Made by a program: the position numbers and the translations under genes. 64,000 nt of DNA. Origin: Rhizobium sophorae. GTDB taxonomy: Bacteria > Pseudomonadota > Alphaproteobacteria > Rhizobiales > Rhizobiaceae. The notes under the pieces are model-generated. The model was not told where the DNA came from. It saw only the letters and a list, made by a program, of their open reading frames with translations, and did no database searches. Position 1 is the first letter of the stretch. Each line of letters begins with the position of its first letter. The stretch is taken from contig NZ_JABFCN010000034.1 of NCBI RefSeq assembly GCF_013087515.1, positions 186,001 to 250,000 on the forward strand, in the 5' to 3' direction. Below are positions 1 to 8,495 of the stretch, piece after piece.

Positions 1-688
1 GCCGGTCGAGCGGAGCGACCAGGTCAAGGGCTACCAGATGGAGAATGGCGACTACATCGTCATCGAGGGCGACGAGATCGCCGAAATCATGCCGGAAAGC
101 GACAAGGTCCTCAATATCAAGGCTTTCATTGCCTACGACGATATCGACAAGCTTTATTTCGACCGCCCTTACTATCTCGCGCCCGTCGACGAACATGATG
201 AGGAGGCGCTGTCGCTGATCGCCAGGGGCATGCGTGACGGCAAGGTCGCGGCTCTGGCCGAAGCCGTGCTTTTCCGGCGCAACCGGACGCTGCTGATCCG
301 CCCGCATGACAACTACATCGTCGCGACGATGCTGAATTTCGACTACGAGGTGCGCTCGGCCGATACGGTTTTCGAAGACATTCCCGACATCAAGTTCGAC
401 AAGGAAATGATCGAACTTGCGGGCCATATCATTGGCACCAAGCACGGCAGCTTCGAACCGAGCACATACGAAGATCGCTACGAGGCTGCCCTTGTCGAGC
501 TGGTGAAGGCGAAGATCGAGGGCCGGGCGCCACCGAAGAAGAAACCGGCTCCGGAACGCAAGGTCGTCGACCTGATGGAAGCGCTGCGCCAGAGCGCGAA
601 GATGAGCGGCAAGGCGCCAGCAAAGAAGGTCCCGGCGAAGAAGAAGGCGCCTTCGCGCAGCGACAGCCGCAGCAAGAAGGCAAGCTGA
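1..688 (+). CDS. ku: Ku-type DNA end-binding protein, 5' end outside window
   Basis: This is the C-terminal part of a bacterial Ku protein, which binds double-strand DNA ends as a homodimer and recruits LigD in non-homologous end joining. The reading frame is open from base 2, reading PVERSDQVKGY, so the N-terminus lies upstream of the window. The Ku core is visible (IEGDEIAEI, a run around YFDRPYYLAP, and LFRRNRTLLIRPH). It is followed by a lysine- and alanine-rich tail (repeated KK and PAKK), as is usual for rhizobial Ku proteins. The stop at 686-688 lies one base before the ATG of a short ligD-like fragment. A second, complete Ku gene lies convergently just downstream. Confidence 0.9.
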   Translation, partial: PVERSDQVKGYQMENGDYIVIEGDEIAEIMPESDKVLNIKAFIAYDDIDKLYFDRPYYLAPVDEHDEEALSLIARGMRDGKVAALAEAVLFRRNRTLLIRPHDNYIVATMLNFDYEVRSADTVFEDIPDIKFDKEMIELAGHIIGTKHGSFEPSTYEDRYEAALVELVKAKIEGRAPPKKKPAPERKVVDLMEALRQSAKMSGKAPAKKVPAKKKAPSRSDSRSKKAS

Positions 689-689
689 G

Positions 690-813
690 ATGGCTCTCGA
701 AACCTATCAGGCGAAACGCGATTTCACGGCCGATGCGGCTCGATGCCTTGCCGAGAGATCCCTAGGACGGGTTTTTCGCCTCGGCGAAACCGCTGGAGAA
801 GAAGAGGCGATAG
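690..813 (+). pseudogene. ligD remnant (N-terminal codons only)
   Basis: An ATG one base after the Ku stop opens a frame beginning MALETYQAKRDFTADAA, which resembles the very start of LigD proteins (ALxxYxAKRDF). The similarity stops after about 15 codons, where hundreds of codons of ligase, polymerase and phosphoesterase should follow. A short tail reading ASAKPLEKKRR and a stop at 811-813 follows in another frame; its origin is unclear. I read this as a ligD gene that lost nearly all its length by deletion. The LigD assignment rests on a short match from memory, so it is moderate. Confidence 0.45.
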
Positions 814-837
814 CGCAGATGCTTCTGCCGACCGTAG

Positions 838-1641
838 CTAACGGGGCTTGCGCCCATCTTCCGCAGCCAGGCTTTTCTTCAACGCATCCATGATATTGAT
901 GACATTGCCGGTCGATTTCACCGGTGCAGGTTTTTGCGCGGGCGCCGCCTTCTTCAGGCTCTGCTGCTTGCCGCGGATCATCGACTTTAGACGTTTCTGG
1001 ATCGGATCCTGCACCATGGTCGGGCTCCAATCCTTCGTCTCTTCCTTCACCAGTTGCTTCATCAGCGTCAGCAGCTTGGTGTCGATCTCGGTTTTGTCGT
1101 CGAGTTCGGCAACGGGATCACGCACCTCGTCGCCATAACGCAGGGTCCACAGAACGATGCCTTTGCCCAGCGGTTCCAGCAGCACCGCACGCTCGCGGCG
1201 ATAAAGGACAAGGCGGGCAATGCCGACGACGTCATTTGCCTTCATCGCCTCGCGGATGACGCAAAAGGCTTCCACGCCGACCTTGTCCTCCGGCGCCAGA
1301 AAATGCGGTTTGTCGTACCAGATCCAATCGATCGAGCCGCGCGGCACGAATGTGTCGATCTCGATGGTGCGGGTGCTTTCGAGCCCGACTTCCTCGATCT
1401 CTTCGTCCTCGAGAAGGACATAGTCGTCTTCGCCGCGCGGATAGCCCTTCACCTGGTCCCGCTCGGCCACCGGTTTGTGGGTGACGCTGTCGACATAACG
1501 GCTTTCGACGCGGTTCTTCGTCTGGCGATTGAGGACGTGGAAACGGACCTTGTTGCTTTCGGTCGTTGCCGGCGTCAGCGAGACGGCCGCGGTGACGAGC
1601 GAGAGCTTGAGATAGCCTTTCCAGAATGTCTGACGTGCCAT
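838..1641 (-). CDS. ku: Ku-type DNA end-binding protein (second copy)
   Basis: A complete Ku protein of 267 residues, the usual length for bacterial Ku. It begins MARQTFWKGYLKLSLV, the typical Ku start, and carries the core (HVLNRQTKNRVESRYVDS, VAERDQVKGYPRGEDDY, WIWYDKPHFLAPEDK, LYRRERAVLLEP) and a basic lysine/proline-rich C-terminus. The start at 1641 was chosen because the Ku similarity begins there and a purine-rich GGGAGACAGGA stretch lies upstream; an in-frame codon at 1710 adds 23 residues without similarity. It is a paralogue of the Ku gene at 1-688 and is convergent with it. Rhizobia commonly carry several Ku genes, which may form different end-joining complexes. Confidence 0.93.
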   Translation of the reverse strand: MARQTFWKGYLKLSLVTAAVSLTPATTESNKVRFHVLNRQTKNRVESRYVDSVTHKPVAERDQVKGYPRGEDDYVLLEDEEIEEVGLESTRTIEIDTFVPRGSIDWIWYDKPHFLAPEDKVGVEAFCVIREAMKANDVVGIARLVLYRRERAVLLEPLGKGIVLWTLRYGDEVRDPVAELDDKTEIDTKLLTLMKQLVKEETKDWSPTMVQDPIQKRLKSMIRGKQQSLKKAAPAQKPAPVKSTGNVINIMDALKKSLAAEDGRKPR

Positions 1642-1875
1642 GTCTGTCCTGTCTCCCGGACACGGTTGGGCATTGCAATCAACGGCGGGTTCGGTCTTTG
1701 GTTCCGGCAATTGAAGATTTCGTTGATCAGATGCGGTGGGTGCATTTCCCTTTCATGGATCGGCTGCCATGCCCGAGCATTGCGGGCGGAGGGACCAGAG
1801 CCACTCTTTCCTTGCCACCGCCATTTTCCTCTTCAATAATGAAAGCCCCAAGACGTCAGGATATCGGTAATCTGA

Positions 1876-2610
1876 ATGTTGCGACTTTTCGCCAACCTCG
1901 TCATCGTCCTCGCATGCAATTTCTTTCTCATCGTCGGCAATGCTGGCACGTCCTTCGCACAGGAATGCCCTGACCCGACAAAAGCCACGAATGCCTCGGC
2001 TCAGCAAAAGCAGGCAAGCAAGCGACTTAATCGCGCTCTTCCGAGCTATCGCGCCAGATCGGCCCGATACAACATGGCTCTTGTCGGTGATTCCCTCGTC
2101 GAACTCTGGCAGCCCTGGATCAAGGACAGCTTTCCCACCCGCCCGGTGATGAACCTCGCGGTCGCCGGCGACACCACGCAAAATGCATTGTACCGTCTCG
2201 AGGGTTTAGACCTTCCGGATTTCCATCCCGCGGATGTCGTCGTGCTTATCGGCACGAACAACCTGGGTGCGAAAACTGCGCCATGCGCAGTAGCAACTGG
2301 TGTCGTGGCTGTTGTTAGCAAGGTTCGCGCTCTTTGGCCGGGCGCCCATATTTACGCGTTATCCATACCGCCTCGGGGCAAGCGCTATGCCTTCTACGAG
2401 GATGTACGAATTCCGGCCAACCAACTTGTCGCATCGTCATTGGCTGAAATGCCGGGTGTCACGTTCGTTCAAATGAACGATGATATGTTGCGGTGCGGTA
2501 AGCCAAGCGATAAAGAATGTTCCAACTACAAGCCTGACCATCTTCATTTCAATGAAGGGGCATACAAGCTGATCACGAGCTTCCTCGCCGCAGCGGGTCT
2601 GCAGCTTTGA
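1876..2610 (+). CDS. Secreted SGNH/GDSL hydrolase
   Basis: A 244-residue protein with an N-terminal signal sequence (hydrophobic stretch about residues 4-22, likely cleavage after SFAQ). It has the SGNH hydrolase blocks: GDSLVE with the nucleophile at Ser73, AGDTTQN (block II, about residues 98-103), GTNN (block III, about 126-129) and DHLH near the C-terminus giving Asp221/His224. Such enzymes usually remove or transfer acyl groups on polysaccharides. It precedes a Wzy-like polymerase and an acyltransferase on the same strand, which suggests a role in trimming or modifying an exported polysaccharide. The substrate cannot be read from sequence. Confidence 0.8.
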   Translation: MLRLFANLVIVLACNFFLIVGNAGTSFAQECPDPTKATNASAQQKQASKRLNRALPSYRARSARYNMALVGDSLVELWQPWIKDSFPTRPVMNLAVAGDTTQNALYRLEGLDLPDFHPADVVVLIGTNNLGAKTAPCAVATGVVAVVSKVRALWPGAHIYALSIPPRGKRYAFYEDVRIPANQLVASSLAEMPGVTFVQMNDDMLRCGKPSDKECSNYKPDHLHFNEGAYKLITSFLAAAGLQL

Positions 2611-2653
2611 TTTTTGCCGCTCAGGTGGTTACCAAAACGTAAGGCGGAATGTC

Positions 2654-4009
2654 ATGAGCACCTCATTTGACAGCTACCAACCGATTGGCCTGCAAAGACA
2701 TAGACCCAGAGCTCGTGCGCAATATCGCATTCGGCGTGAAACCCTCGTTCGGATCGTCCTTTCGGCAATATTTTATATTTCCCTCTGGAGAGCGACTGGC
2801 ATGTGGTACGGGCTGCCCGCCGACTTCCAGGAGGGTGTCGGCAAAGATCCCATGCCAATGCGACTGCTGCTGATGTCGCTCGTTCCACTCATTGGCCTCT
2901 ACTGTTTGCTGGAGCCCAGGCGAGTCGTTGAATTGCTCCGCAGCGCCTCGCCGCTGCTTGGCATAGTCTTCTTATGCGTCTTTCTCTCGATCGCTTTTTC
3001 CGTCAGCGTTACAGCCTCGCTCCGAGCTCTCGTGGCCGTCGCATTGCTGACAGCTGGACCCCTTCTTTACAGAGCCCGTTATGGAGCCGTTGACACATTT
3101 GAAAGCCTGGCGAAATTTGCCATCGCGACGGCTTTCATCAATATTCTTTACACGGCAGCCTTTCCCCGGTTTGCGGTGATGAGAGGCAGCTATGCCGGGA
3201 TGGTGAAAGGGGCGTTCTACCACAAAAACATGCTCGGCCAGTTTTCGGCAACAAACTTCATCTTGCTGCTTCCAGCCCTGCCGATGTGGCGTCTGCGCTA
3301 TTATGATCTCCTGCGATGGGCGGCAATGCTGCTCTACCTCGTGCTCATCGTGCTGGCGAAATCATCAACGGCGATCATCCTGCTTTCAATTGGAATAGCT
3401 GTATACTACGGAATGAGCTGGATTCAGCGCTTTCCAGGCCGGATATTCAGATCCTTCGTCGTTCTTCTTGCATTCGCTCTGCTGGGCTTCGTCGTCTCCG
3501 TCGCGTTGATGGGTGTGGCACAGGCGATTGCCGAGTCATTCGGGAAAGACCTTACGCTCAGCGGACGTACGAATGTCTGGGAACAGCTGCTGCCGCTGAT
3601 CTACGAGCGGCCGCTTTCAGGCTGGGGATTTGCCTTGTTCCGACAGCCCGATATCATGGAGCAATATGTTCGCCTAACGTGGGACGCTCAATCCACCCAC
3701 AACACCTACATCGAACTTGCGCTGAACATGGGCATACCCGCGACCATAATCTGGACGTCGTTCGTCGTGGTGCGGCTCGTGGCGAAGATGACCTCGTCGC
3801 CTCTCAATCGAGCCCTCGCCATCACCAAGAGAAAGGAGGTTGTCATTATCCTGCTGATCTTGATCGGCGCATTCACCGAAGCCGGAATGATGCTCGCCCC
3901 CTTCATCTTATGGCCCCATACGGTGATCGCACTTTCGAGCCTTGGCCCGGAGTTCCTGTCCCGCTTCCGCAAGCCGAACCAGGCAGGCGCGCAACATGCA
4001 TCAGGCTAA
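2654..4009 (+). CDS. O-antigen ligase / Wzy-type polysaccharide polymerase family membrane protein
   Basis: A 451-residue protein with about ten to twelve hydrophobic segments and a large loop in the C-terminal half with the features of the Wzy_C/O-antigen ligase family (LSGRTNVWEQLLPLIYERPLSGWG, then a loop reading STHNTYIELALNMG). In this family the H-N-x-Y region and an arginine of the loop are functionally important. It probably joins repeat units or ligates a glycan to its acceptor at the periplasmic face of the inner membrane. The following acyltransferase overlaps its 3' end, which implies co-translation. Its closest rhizobial comparison would be ExoQ-like EPS polymerases; polymerase versus ligase cannot be decided here. 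Confidence 0.8.
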   Translation: MSTSFDSYQPIGLQRHRPRARAQYRIRRETLVRIVLSAIFYISLWRATGMWYGLPADFQEGVGKDPMPMRLLLMSLVPLIGLYCLLEPRRVVELLRSASPLLGIVFLCVFLSIAFSVSVTASLRALVAVALLTAGPLLYRARYGAVDTFESLAKFAIATAFINILYTAAFPRFAVMRGSYAGMVKGAFYHKNMLGQFSATNFILLLPALPMWRLRYYDLLRWAAMLLYLVLIVLAKSSTAIILLSIGIAVYYGMSWIQRFPGRIFRSFVVLLAFALLGFVVSVALMGVAQAIAESFGKDLTLSGRTNVWEQLLPLIYERPLSGWGFALFRQPDIMEQYVRLTWDAQSTHNTYIELALNMGIPATIIWTSFVVVRLVAKMTSSPLNRALAITKRKEVVIILLILIGAFTEAGMMLAPFILWPHTVIALSSLGPEFLSRFRKPNQAGAQHASG

Positions 4010-5102
4010 AAAGATGACTTCAAATAATCGTAGACTGGTTGGCCTCGATGGGATTCGTGGCTTGGCGGCTATTTGTGTGGCAGTGCATCACACCGAAGGT
4101 TTTGTCGGATTTGATGCAGCACCTGCCGCCTATCTCGCCGTCGACTTGTTTTTTTGTCTCAGCGGCTTCGTGATCGGCCACGCCTATGAGAGGAAACTCA
4201 TTCAAGAGTCTTCGCTTTCTGCCAATGATTTCGCCGTCAAGCGTCTTATCCGCTTGTATCCCCTCTATCTGCTCGGTTTACTGCTCGGCGTCCTCGCATA
4301 TGCAGGCATGTCGCTCAGCAGAAATCAGCAAATGGATCCCCTGCTGTTTGCCACCTCGTTGATTGCCTCGATGTTCTTCCTGCCGGCGATCGGTGGAACA
4401 TCGCTGAAGGCGCCGAACCTGTTCCCCTTCAACGGTCCGTCATGGTCTCTATTCCTGGAGATCGTGATCAATCTCGCCTACGGCTATACGGCGAGATTGC
4501 TGTCCAACGGTGTGCTCGCTGTCATCCTCCTTGCGTCATGGGGTTGGCTGGCGGCGCAAACGCTGGCCCATGGAAGCGCTGACCTGATCCCGCTCGACGG
4601 GGCCTTGCTCTCCGGATTTCCCCGCGTTCTCTTTTCTTTCAGCCTCGGTATCCTGATGTACCGCTACCGGCAGCGGCTTTCCCCTTCGGGCATCGGAAAA
4701 GCAGCCGCGGTGACAACAATCGTTGTCGCGACTGCTCTTCTTGTCTTCCAGGCGCCAGCCGCCTGGGTTGGCATAAAGGACCTGATTGTCATCACTGCTT
4801 TATTTCCTATCGCCGTGCTTGTCCTTTACACAGCCAACTTCGATGGCATGCTGCGGCAGCCCCTTCTTATTGCGGGAGAGGCGTCCTACGCGCTCTATGC
4901 AATTCATGTTCCGCTGCTGGGATTGCTGTTGGGAGCCTGGAAAGCCGCTGGCCTCGGACAACCGCCGGCCTGGGCGATCTTTGCCGTCGTTCTTCCGCTG
5001 ATCGTCGTATTGGCCATTGTCGTCACCCGCCTCTACGATGAACCGGTTCGCAAAGCGCTCAGTGCAGGAAAGGCCATGAGGCTTCGTTGGCGCCGATCCT
5101 GA
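3996..5102 (+). CDS. Acyltransferase family 3 membrane protein (polysaccharide O-acyltransferase)
   Basis: A membrane acyltransferase of about 368 residues. The N-terminal block RLVGLDGIRGLAA followed by VAVHHTEGF is the family signature, with the His of VHH in the catalytic position. Roughly ten hydrophobic segments follow, and PSWSLFLEI is another family landmark. Such proteins move acetyl or succinyl groups onto exported sugars (ExoZ/OafA/NodX type). The start at 3996 overlaps the polymerase gene by 14 bases; an ATG at 4014 directly after an AGGCTAAAAAG stretch is an alternative and would cost only six residues. Confidence 0.85.
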   Translation: MHQAKKMTSNNRRLVGLDGIRGLAAICVAVHHTEGFVGFDAAPAAYLAVDLFFCLSGFVIGHAYERKLIQESSLSANDFAVKRLIRLYPLYLLGLLLGVLAYAGMSLSRNQQMDPLLFATSLIASMFFLPAIGGTSLKAPNLFPFNGPSWSLFLEIVINLAYGYTARLLSNGVLAVILLASWGWLAAQTLAHGSADLIPLDGALLSGFPRVLFSFSLGILMYRYRQRLSPSGIGKAAAVTTIVVATALLVFQAPAAWVGIKDLIVITALFPIAVLVLYTANFDGMLRQPLLIAGEASYALYAIHVPLLGLLLGAWKAAGLGQPPAWAIFAVVLPLIVVLAIVVTRLYDEPVRKALSAGKAMRLRWRRS

Positions 5103-5162
5103 TTTTAGCGCGATGCGAGGATTGAAAGAGTTACAGCGCCGTGCAGCCAAGCGATATGCCGC

Positions 5163-6308
5163 CTAAGTCGAGAGGTAGCGCTTGCGCCAAGGCAGCATGT
5201 GTTCCTCCCATGCGCGCGGCGTGAAATCGTCATAGGCAGTCTCAGCGATCGCCAGCATCCAGTTCTGCTCCTTGCGGGCCAGCAGGACGCATGACAATTC
5301 CATGCCAGGCTCGACCGTAATGGAAGGCCTATTGGCGCCTGGAATATCGATCCCCTTGTTCCGCCACTGGATGCGGATTTCGTCGGGCTCGGATGTCCAT
5401 TCGCCGGAGGCAACGGAAGCGTTGCCGTCGGGCTTGAAGCGAAGCGGCGGCGGGGTGACATTCAGAAAGCTGCCATCGTTGCGATAGTTGCCATCGATAT
5501 CACCTGCAGTCGTTTTGCCGTTTCCCTTGAGAACGATGTCCTGCTCGCACCGCAGGAATATGTTGCGCCGAAAGCTGCCGGACCACCGACGGTTGGCGAA
5601 GAACGCGATGTCGCATTGGCTAATGACGTTGTCGTGGATATCGATGTCTTTGCGAAATGCCCGTTCCTGATCCGAAAAGCCGCTTAGGCTGACGCCACGA
5701 TTGGCGTTCTCGATCCAGTTGTCATAAATGTGATGGCCGGCGTGGTCGGCCTTGTCGCCGATGCCGTAGCCGAAGGAATAATCATTCATCCTGCCATCGC
5801 GCATGATGTTGCTGCGCACCACGGCGTCATCCCCAATCGACGAAAAGGAGAAATTCTTGCCGCCGATGAAATTGTATTCGACCAGGTATTTTCGAGTTTT
5901 GTCGCAGACCAGCGCGCCCTTGTTCGATGCGCTCGCCGGCGACTGCAGGAAGAGGTTACCGCGGATCACGATATCGGAGCTGATATTGTCGTCGCTGTTT
6001 TGATAGGCGAACTGGCAGCAGTCTGCTCCCTCGCCCGGAGCCGCGCCGATGCGATTATTCTCCAACAGCACGTGCGTCGTCTTCGTCAGGTAGATGCCGT
6101 CGCCCTTCACATTCTCTGTTTCACAGCGCCTGACGGTGAGGTTCTTGCCATTGTGAAATTTGAAGCCTCGAGGAGAGTTCTTGACGATAACGTCTTCGAT
6201 CACCGTATCGGAAAACACCTGATAGGCGACGCCGACATCGGGCGCACCGTCGATGACCTGTCCGCGTGTGGACGCGCCGTGAATTTTCTTTCGCAGGATG
6301 GCGGTCAT
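5163..6308 (-). CDS. Right-handed parallel beta-helix repeat protein
   Basis: A 381-residue protein made of short repeated strands typical of pectate-lyase-like beta-helices (repeats such as DTVIEDVIVKNS, KNLTVRRCETENV, HVLLENNRIG, DIVIRGNLFL, RKDIDIHDNVI, RRNIFLRC). There is no clear N-terminal signal peptide, so it is either cytoplasmic or exported another way. Family members are polysaccharide lyases, epimerases or phage-type depolymerases. Its position at the end of the polysaccharide group and facing it suggests a role in processing the same polymer. No catalytic residues can be assigned with confidence. Confidence 0.7.
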   Translation of the reverse strand: MTAILRKKIHGASTRGQVIDGAPDVGVAYQVFSDTVIEDVIVKNSPRGFKFHNGKNLTVRRCETENVKGDGIYLTKTTHVLLENNRIGAAPGEGADCCQFAYQNSDDNISSDIVIRGNLFLQSPASASNKGALVCDKTRKYLVEYNFIGGKNFSFSSIGDDAVVRSNIMRDGRMNDYSFGYGIGDKADHAGHHIYDNWIENANRGVSLSGFSDQERAFRKDIDIHDNVISQCDIAFFANRRWSGSFRRNIFLRCEQDIVLKGNGKTTAGDIDGNYRNDGSFLNVTPPPLRFKPDGNASVASGEWTSEPDEIRIQWRNKGIDIPGANRPSITVEPGMELSCVLLARKEQNWMLAIAETAYDDFTPRAWEEHMLPWRKRYLST

Positions 6309-6478
6309 GGCATTTCCTTCGATACTGGTGCAGCGGGGATTAAGCAGAGGGCATGTGGCGGATGTTTGAATATTTGGAAATCATCTGGCTTAGCTAGCAA
6401 GTATGTTACAGGCTTCGCCTTCCCGCAGGCACTGTTCAAGTGATCGCGGAGACCAAGCGAAGGTGAAAGTACATCGTG

Positions 6479-7132
6479 TCAGCTTGTGAACCGCCCGTCT
6501 TTCAGAAACGACAGGGTCTGGCTCCACATAATCCCGTTGACGGGCAAGAAAGTGTGGTTTGCCGGAATGACGATATGCGCCGCCGCGCCGTCGAGACGCG
6601 TGCTCTCCACCGAAACCTTTCCATCATTCGGAACCCTGAGGCCGATGATAAGCGAAGAGACCGGGTCGATGGTTCGGTTCCCAGCGATGATGCCAAGTTC
6701 ATAATCCACTGTGCCGAACAGGTCGGTCATTGCGGTTTGATCCGTAATCAGCTGCTGCCCTGCCGGTCCATAGACCGTCCTGTATAAGGGCCAACCCTTG
6801 AGGAAATCGGCAACCTGACTGCCGTTGTTCGGCGTTCCGACCATGACCACCCTTCCCAGGTTGGCTGGGCGATAACGCGTCAGAAAAGCACGGATGATCA
6901 ACCCACCCATCGAATAACCCACGAAATGGACCCTGCCCTCGCCTGCCTCCTTGGCAGCGCCGTCGATCTCAGGTCGGACGATGTCGATGAGGTCGCTGAT
7001 CGAAAACTTGGTGGAGGGGTAACCGACATTCACAACCCGATAACCGTGGCCGGACAGGAAGCTGGCGAGCTTCGCCATACTTTTCTTCGTCCGGGCAATG
7101 CCGTGAAACAGGAGGACAGTGTCGTTCATCAT
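6479..7132 (-). CDS. Alpha/beta-hydrolase, lipase-like
   Basis: A protein of about 217 residues beginning MNDTVLLFHGIART, with the HG oxyanion motif, the nucleophile elbow GYSMGG (Ser of VHFVGYSMGGL) and a late histidine (IPANHTFL). It resembles small esterase/lipase proteins of the YqiA/LipA type or the PGAP1-like group. No signal peptide is seen, so it is probably cytoplasmic. Two adjacent ATG codons at 7132 and 7129 are possible starts; an open frame continues further upstream but without similarity. Substrate unknown. Confidence 0.75.
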   Translation of the reverse strand: MMNDTVLLFHGIARTKKSMAKLASFLSGHGYRVVNVGYPSTKFSISDLIDIVRPEIDGAAKEAGEGRVHFVGYSMGGLIIRAFLTRYRPANLGRVVMVGTPNNGSQVADFLKGWPLYRTVYGPAGQQLITDQTAMTDLFGTVDYELGIIAGNRTIDPVSSLIIGLRVPNDGKVSVESTRLDGAAAHIVIPANHTFLPVNGIMWSQTLSFLKDGRFTS

Positions 7133-7319
7133 GTGTCCGCTCAACGGGCTGCTATCGATCAGGCTATTCTGTAGCTCTCGCGGTGAAGCTTGTCGATCAA
7201 TGCGGAATGGCCAGACTCCGAACAGTTTCGTTGCGGTGTATCGTGCTCGAAACCGGAGCACGCAAGGCGTGAAAGCGGGGGGTGCGCTTATTGTCACCCC
7301 CGCCACAAGCACCCTGTTC

Positions 7320-7442
7320 TTACTTCGAGACGTCTACGGTCGCCTCATCGATAAGGGCCGCGACCTCCAGAGGCTTTGATTGAGGCAAAGCATGGCTTGC
7401 CGCCAAGGTCACGACTTTCCGAGCATTGAGTCGAGCCGACAT
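7320..7442 (-). pseudogene. C-terminal fragment of an alpha/beta hydrolase
   Basis: A 40-codon stretch reads ARKVVTLAASHALPQSKP then LEVAALIDEA and a stop. This is the usual end of alpha/beta hydrolases, including the catalytic-His region (ASHA) and the final helix (xVAALIxEA). The same frame stays open for about a dozen codons upstream (PDYARVALMSARL), but nothing like the rest of the family precedes it. It looks like a decayed gene tail left between the lipase gene and the Nit1C control region. Confidence 0.4.
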
Positions 7443-7586
7443 AAGAGCGACACGGGCATAATCGGGGACAAGGGAATCCGAGCATCCTCTTTCGCCTCCT
7501 TCCTCCGCCGTCGACGGAATTGACGGCGTACTCCGTTGGCCGCCTTGCGAACGCCCCTACATATACATCCAACTGCATTAATTGAG

Positions 7587-7850
7587 TGCATTCAATATAG
7601 CTAGATCCGACACCAGAAAGCGTCGCGAGTCTAGTCATCTCTTCCCAAAGCCCCAGCGTAAACAGGTGACAGAGGCTCGTGCTGCACAAATATCATGGCT
7701 GCTCCCAAGGATTGACGCCAATTGAATGCATCTGATTTGGGCTTTCGTGCATTCGATTCTTGCATTCTGTCGCACAGAAAATTAGCTTTCAGACTTTTAA
7801 CTCTCACAATTGATTGCATATTTGAATGCATTACTCGCATATTTGACTGC
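7587..7850. promoter_or_regulatory. TGCATTC/GAATGCA repeat array upstream of the nitrilase operon
   Basis: The heptamer TGCATTC or its complement GAATGCA occurs at 7587-7593, 7724-7730, 7748-7754, 7761-7767 and 7824-7830. In addition GCATATTTGAATGC (7816-7829) and GCATATTTGACTGC (7837-7850) form a direct repeat with 21-base spacing, two helical turns. The array lies about 45-310 bases upstream of the transcription start predicted from the sigma-54 promoter at 7870-7885, a position suited to activator binding. It does not match the NtrC consensus as I know it, so the activator is unknown. Confidence 0.5.
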
Positions 7851-7869
7851 TATTTGTGCATAAGCAATA

Positions 7870-7885
7870 TGGCATAGCGCTTGCA
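7870..7885 (+). promoter_or_regulatory. Sigma-54 (-24/-12) promoter for the Nit1C operon
   Basis: TGGCATAGCGCTTGCA matches the RpoN consensus TGGCACG-N4-TTGCA at 14 of the positions that matter, with exactly ten bases between the GG and GC doublets. Transcription would start near 7895, about 45 bases before the ATG at 7939, which has an AAGGAG ribosome site. This fits a nitrogen-related operon. The call is from sequence only. Confidence 0.65.
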
Positions 7886-7938
7886 ATTGGATGGATGCTC
7901 CCCCGGATGGGGATCGGATTTCAATCAAGGAGCCATCC

Positions 7939-8421
7939 ATGCCCGCAGTGACCAAGCCAGCCAATCAAAAAGGCGACTTTCTTGTCGATTACGAGGACAA
8001 GGTTTTCGAGGACGTACAGGCCGGCGAAGGCGAAAAAGCCCTCGTCACCTTCCATACCGTGGCCTTCGAAGGATCGATCGGATTCGTCAACCTGCTGCAG
8101 GCGACACGCCTGAAGCGGAAAGGTTTCGAGGCCTCGATCCTTCTCTATGGCCCGGGCGTGACGCTCGGCGTCCAGCGCGGTTTTCCGACGCTCGGTGCGG
8201 AGGCCTTTCCCGGCCATCTGAATTTCAACAACCAGATCGTCAAGTTCATGGAGGAAGGCGGCAAGGTCTATGCCTGCCGTTTTGCCCTTCAGGCGCTTTA
8301 CGGCCATGGCGAAGGCGCGCTGATCCCCGGCATCACGCCGATCAGTCCGCTCGACGTTCTCGACCTGATCCTGATCCATCGTCGCGATGGCGCCTTCATC
8401 CTGGATACCTGGACGCTCTAA
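7939..8421 (+). CDS. MSMEG_0572/Sll0783 family nitrogen-starvation response protein
   Basis: A 160-residue protein recognisable as the first member of the Nit1C nitrilase cluster, the Sll0783/MSMEG_0572 family (IGFVNLLQATRLKRKGFEASILLYGPGVTLG, KFMEEGGKVYACRFALQALYGHGE). In Synechocystis, sll0783 is induced by nitrogen starvation and affects polyhydroxybutyrate; its biochemical role is unknown. The fold looks like a DsrE-type alpha/beta protein. The start at 7939 has AAGGAG eight bases upstream and lies downstream of the predicted sigma-54 start site, which excludes the upstream in-frame ATG at 7891. Confidence 0.88.
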   Translation: MPAVTKPANQKGDFLVDYEDKVFEDVQAGEGEKALVTFHTVAFEGSIGFVNLLQATRLKRKGFEASILLYGPGVTLGVQRGFPTLGAEAFPGHLNFNNQIVKFMEEGGKVYACRFALQALYGHGEGALIPGITPISPLDVLDLILIHRRDGAFILDTWTL

Positions 8422-8495
8422 GCACCAGGCGCGCGCCGAAGAATAAGGGGCGGAGCCTGGCGCTCCGCCTCCCCACCGTCAATCGAGGATTCGTC

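Noticed and set aside
1054..1839. Long plus-strand open frame of about 261 codons opposite the second Ku gene
   Set aside because: It lies antisense to a clearly recognisable Ku gene; its translation shows no family features and mirrors the codon bias of the real gene.
7561..7860. CRISPR-like array because of the repeated heptamers
   Set aside because: The repeats are only seven bases, in both orientations and irregularly spaced, so they fit protein-binding sites and not CRISPR repeats.
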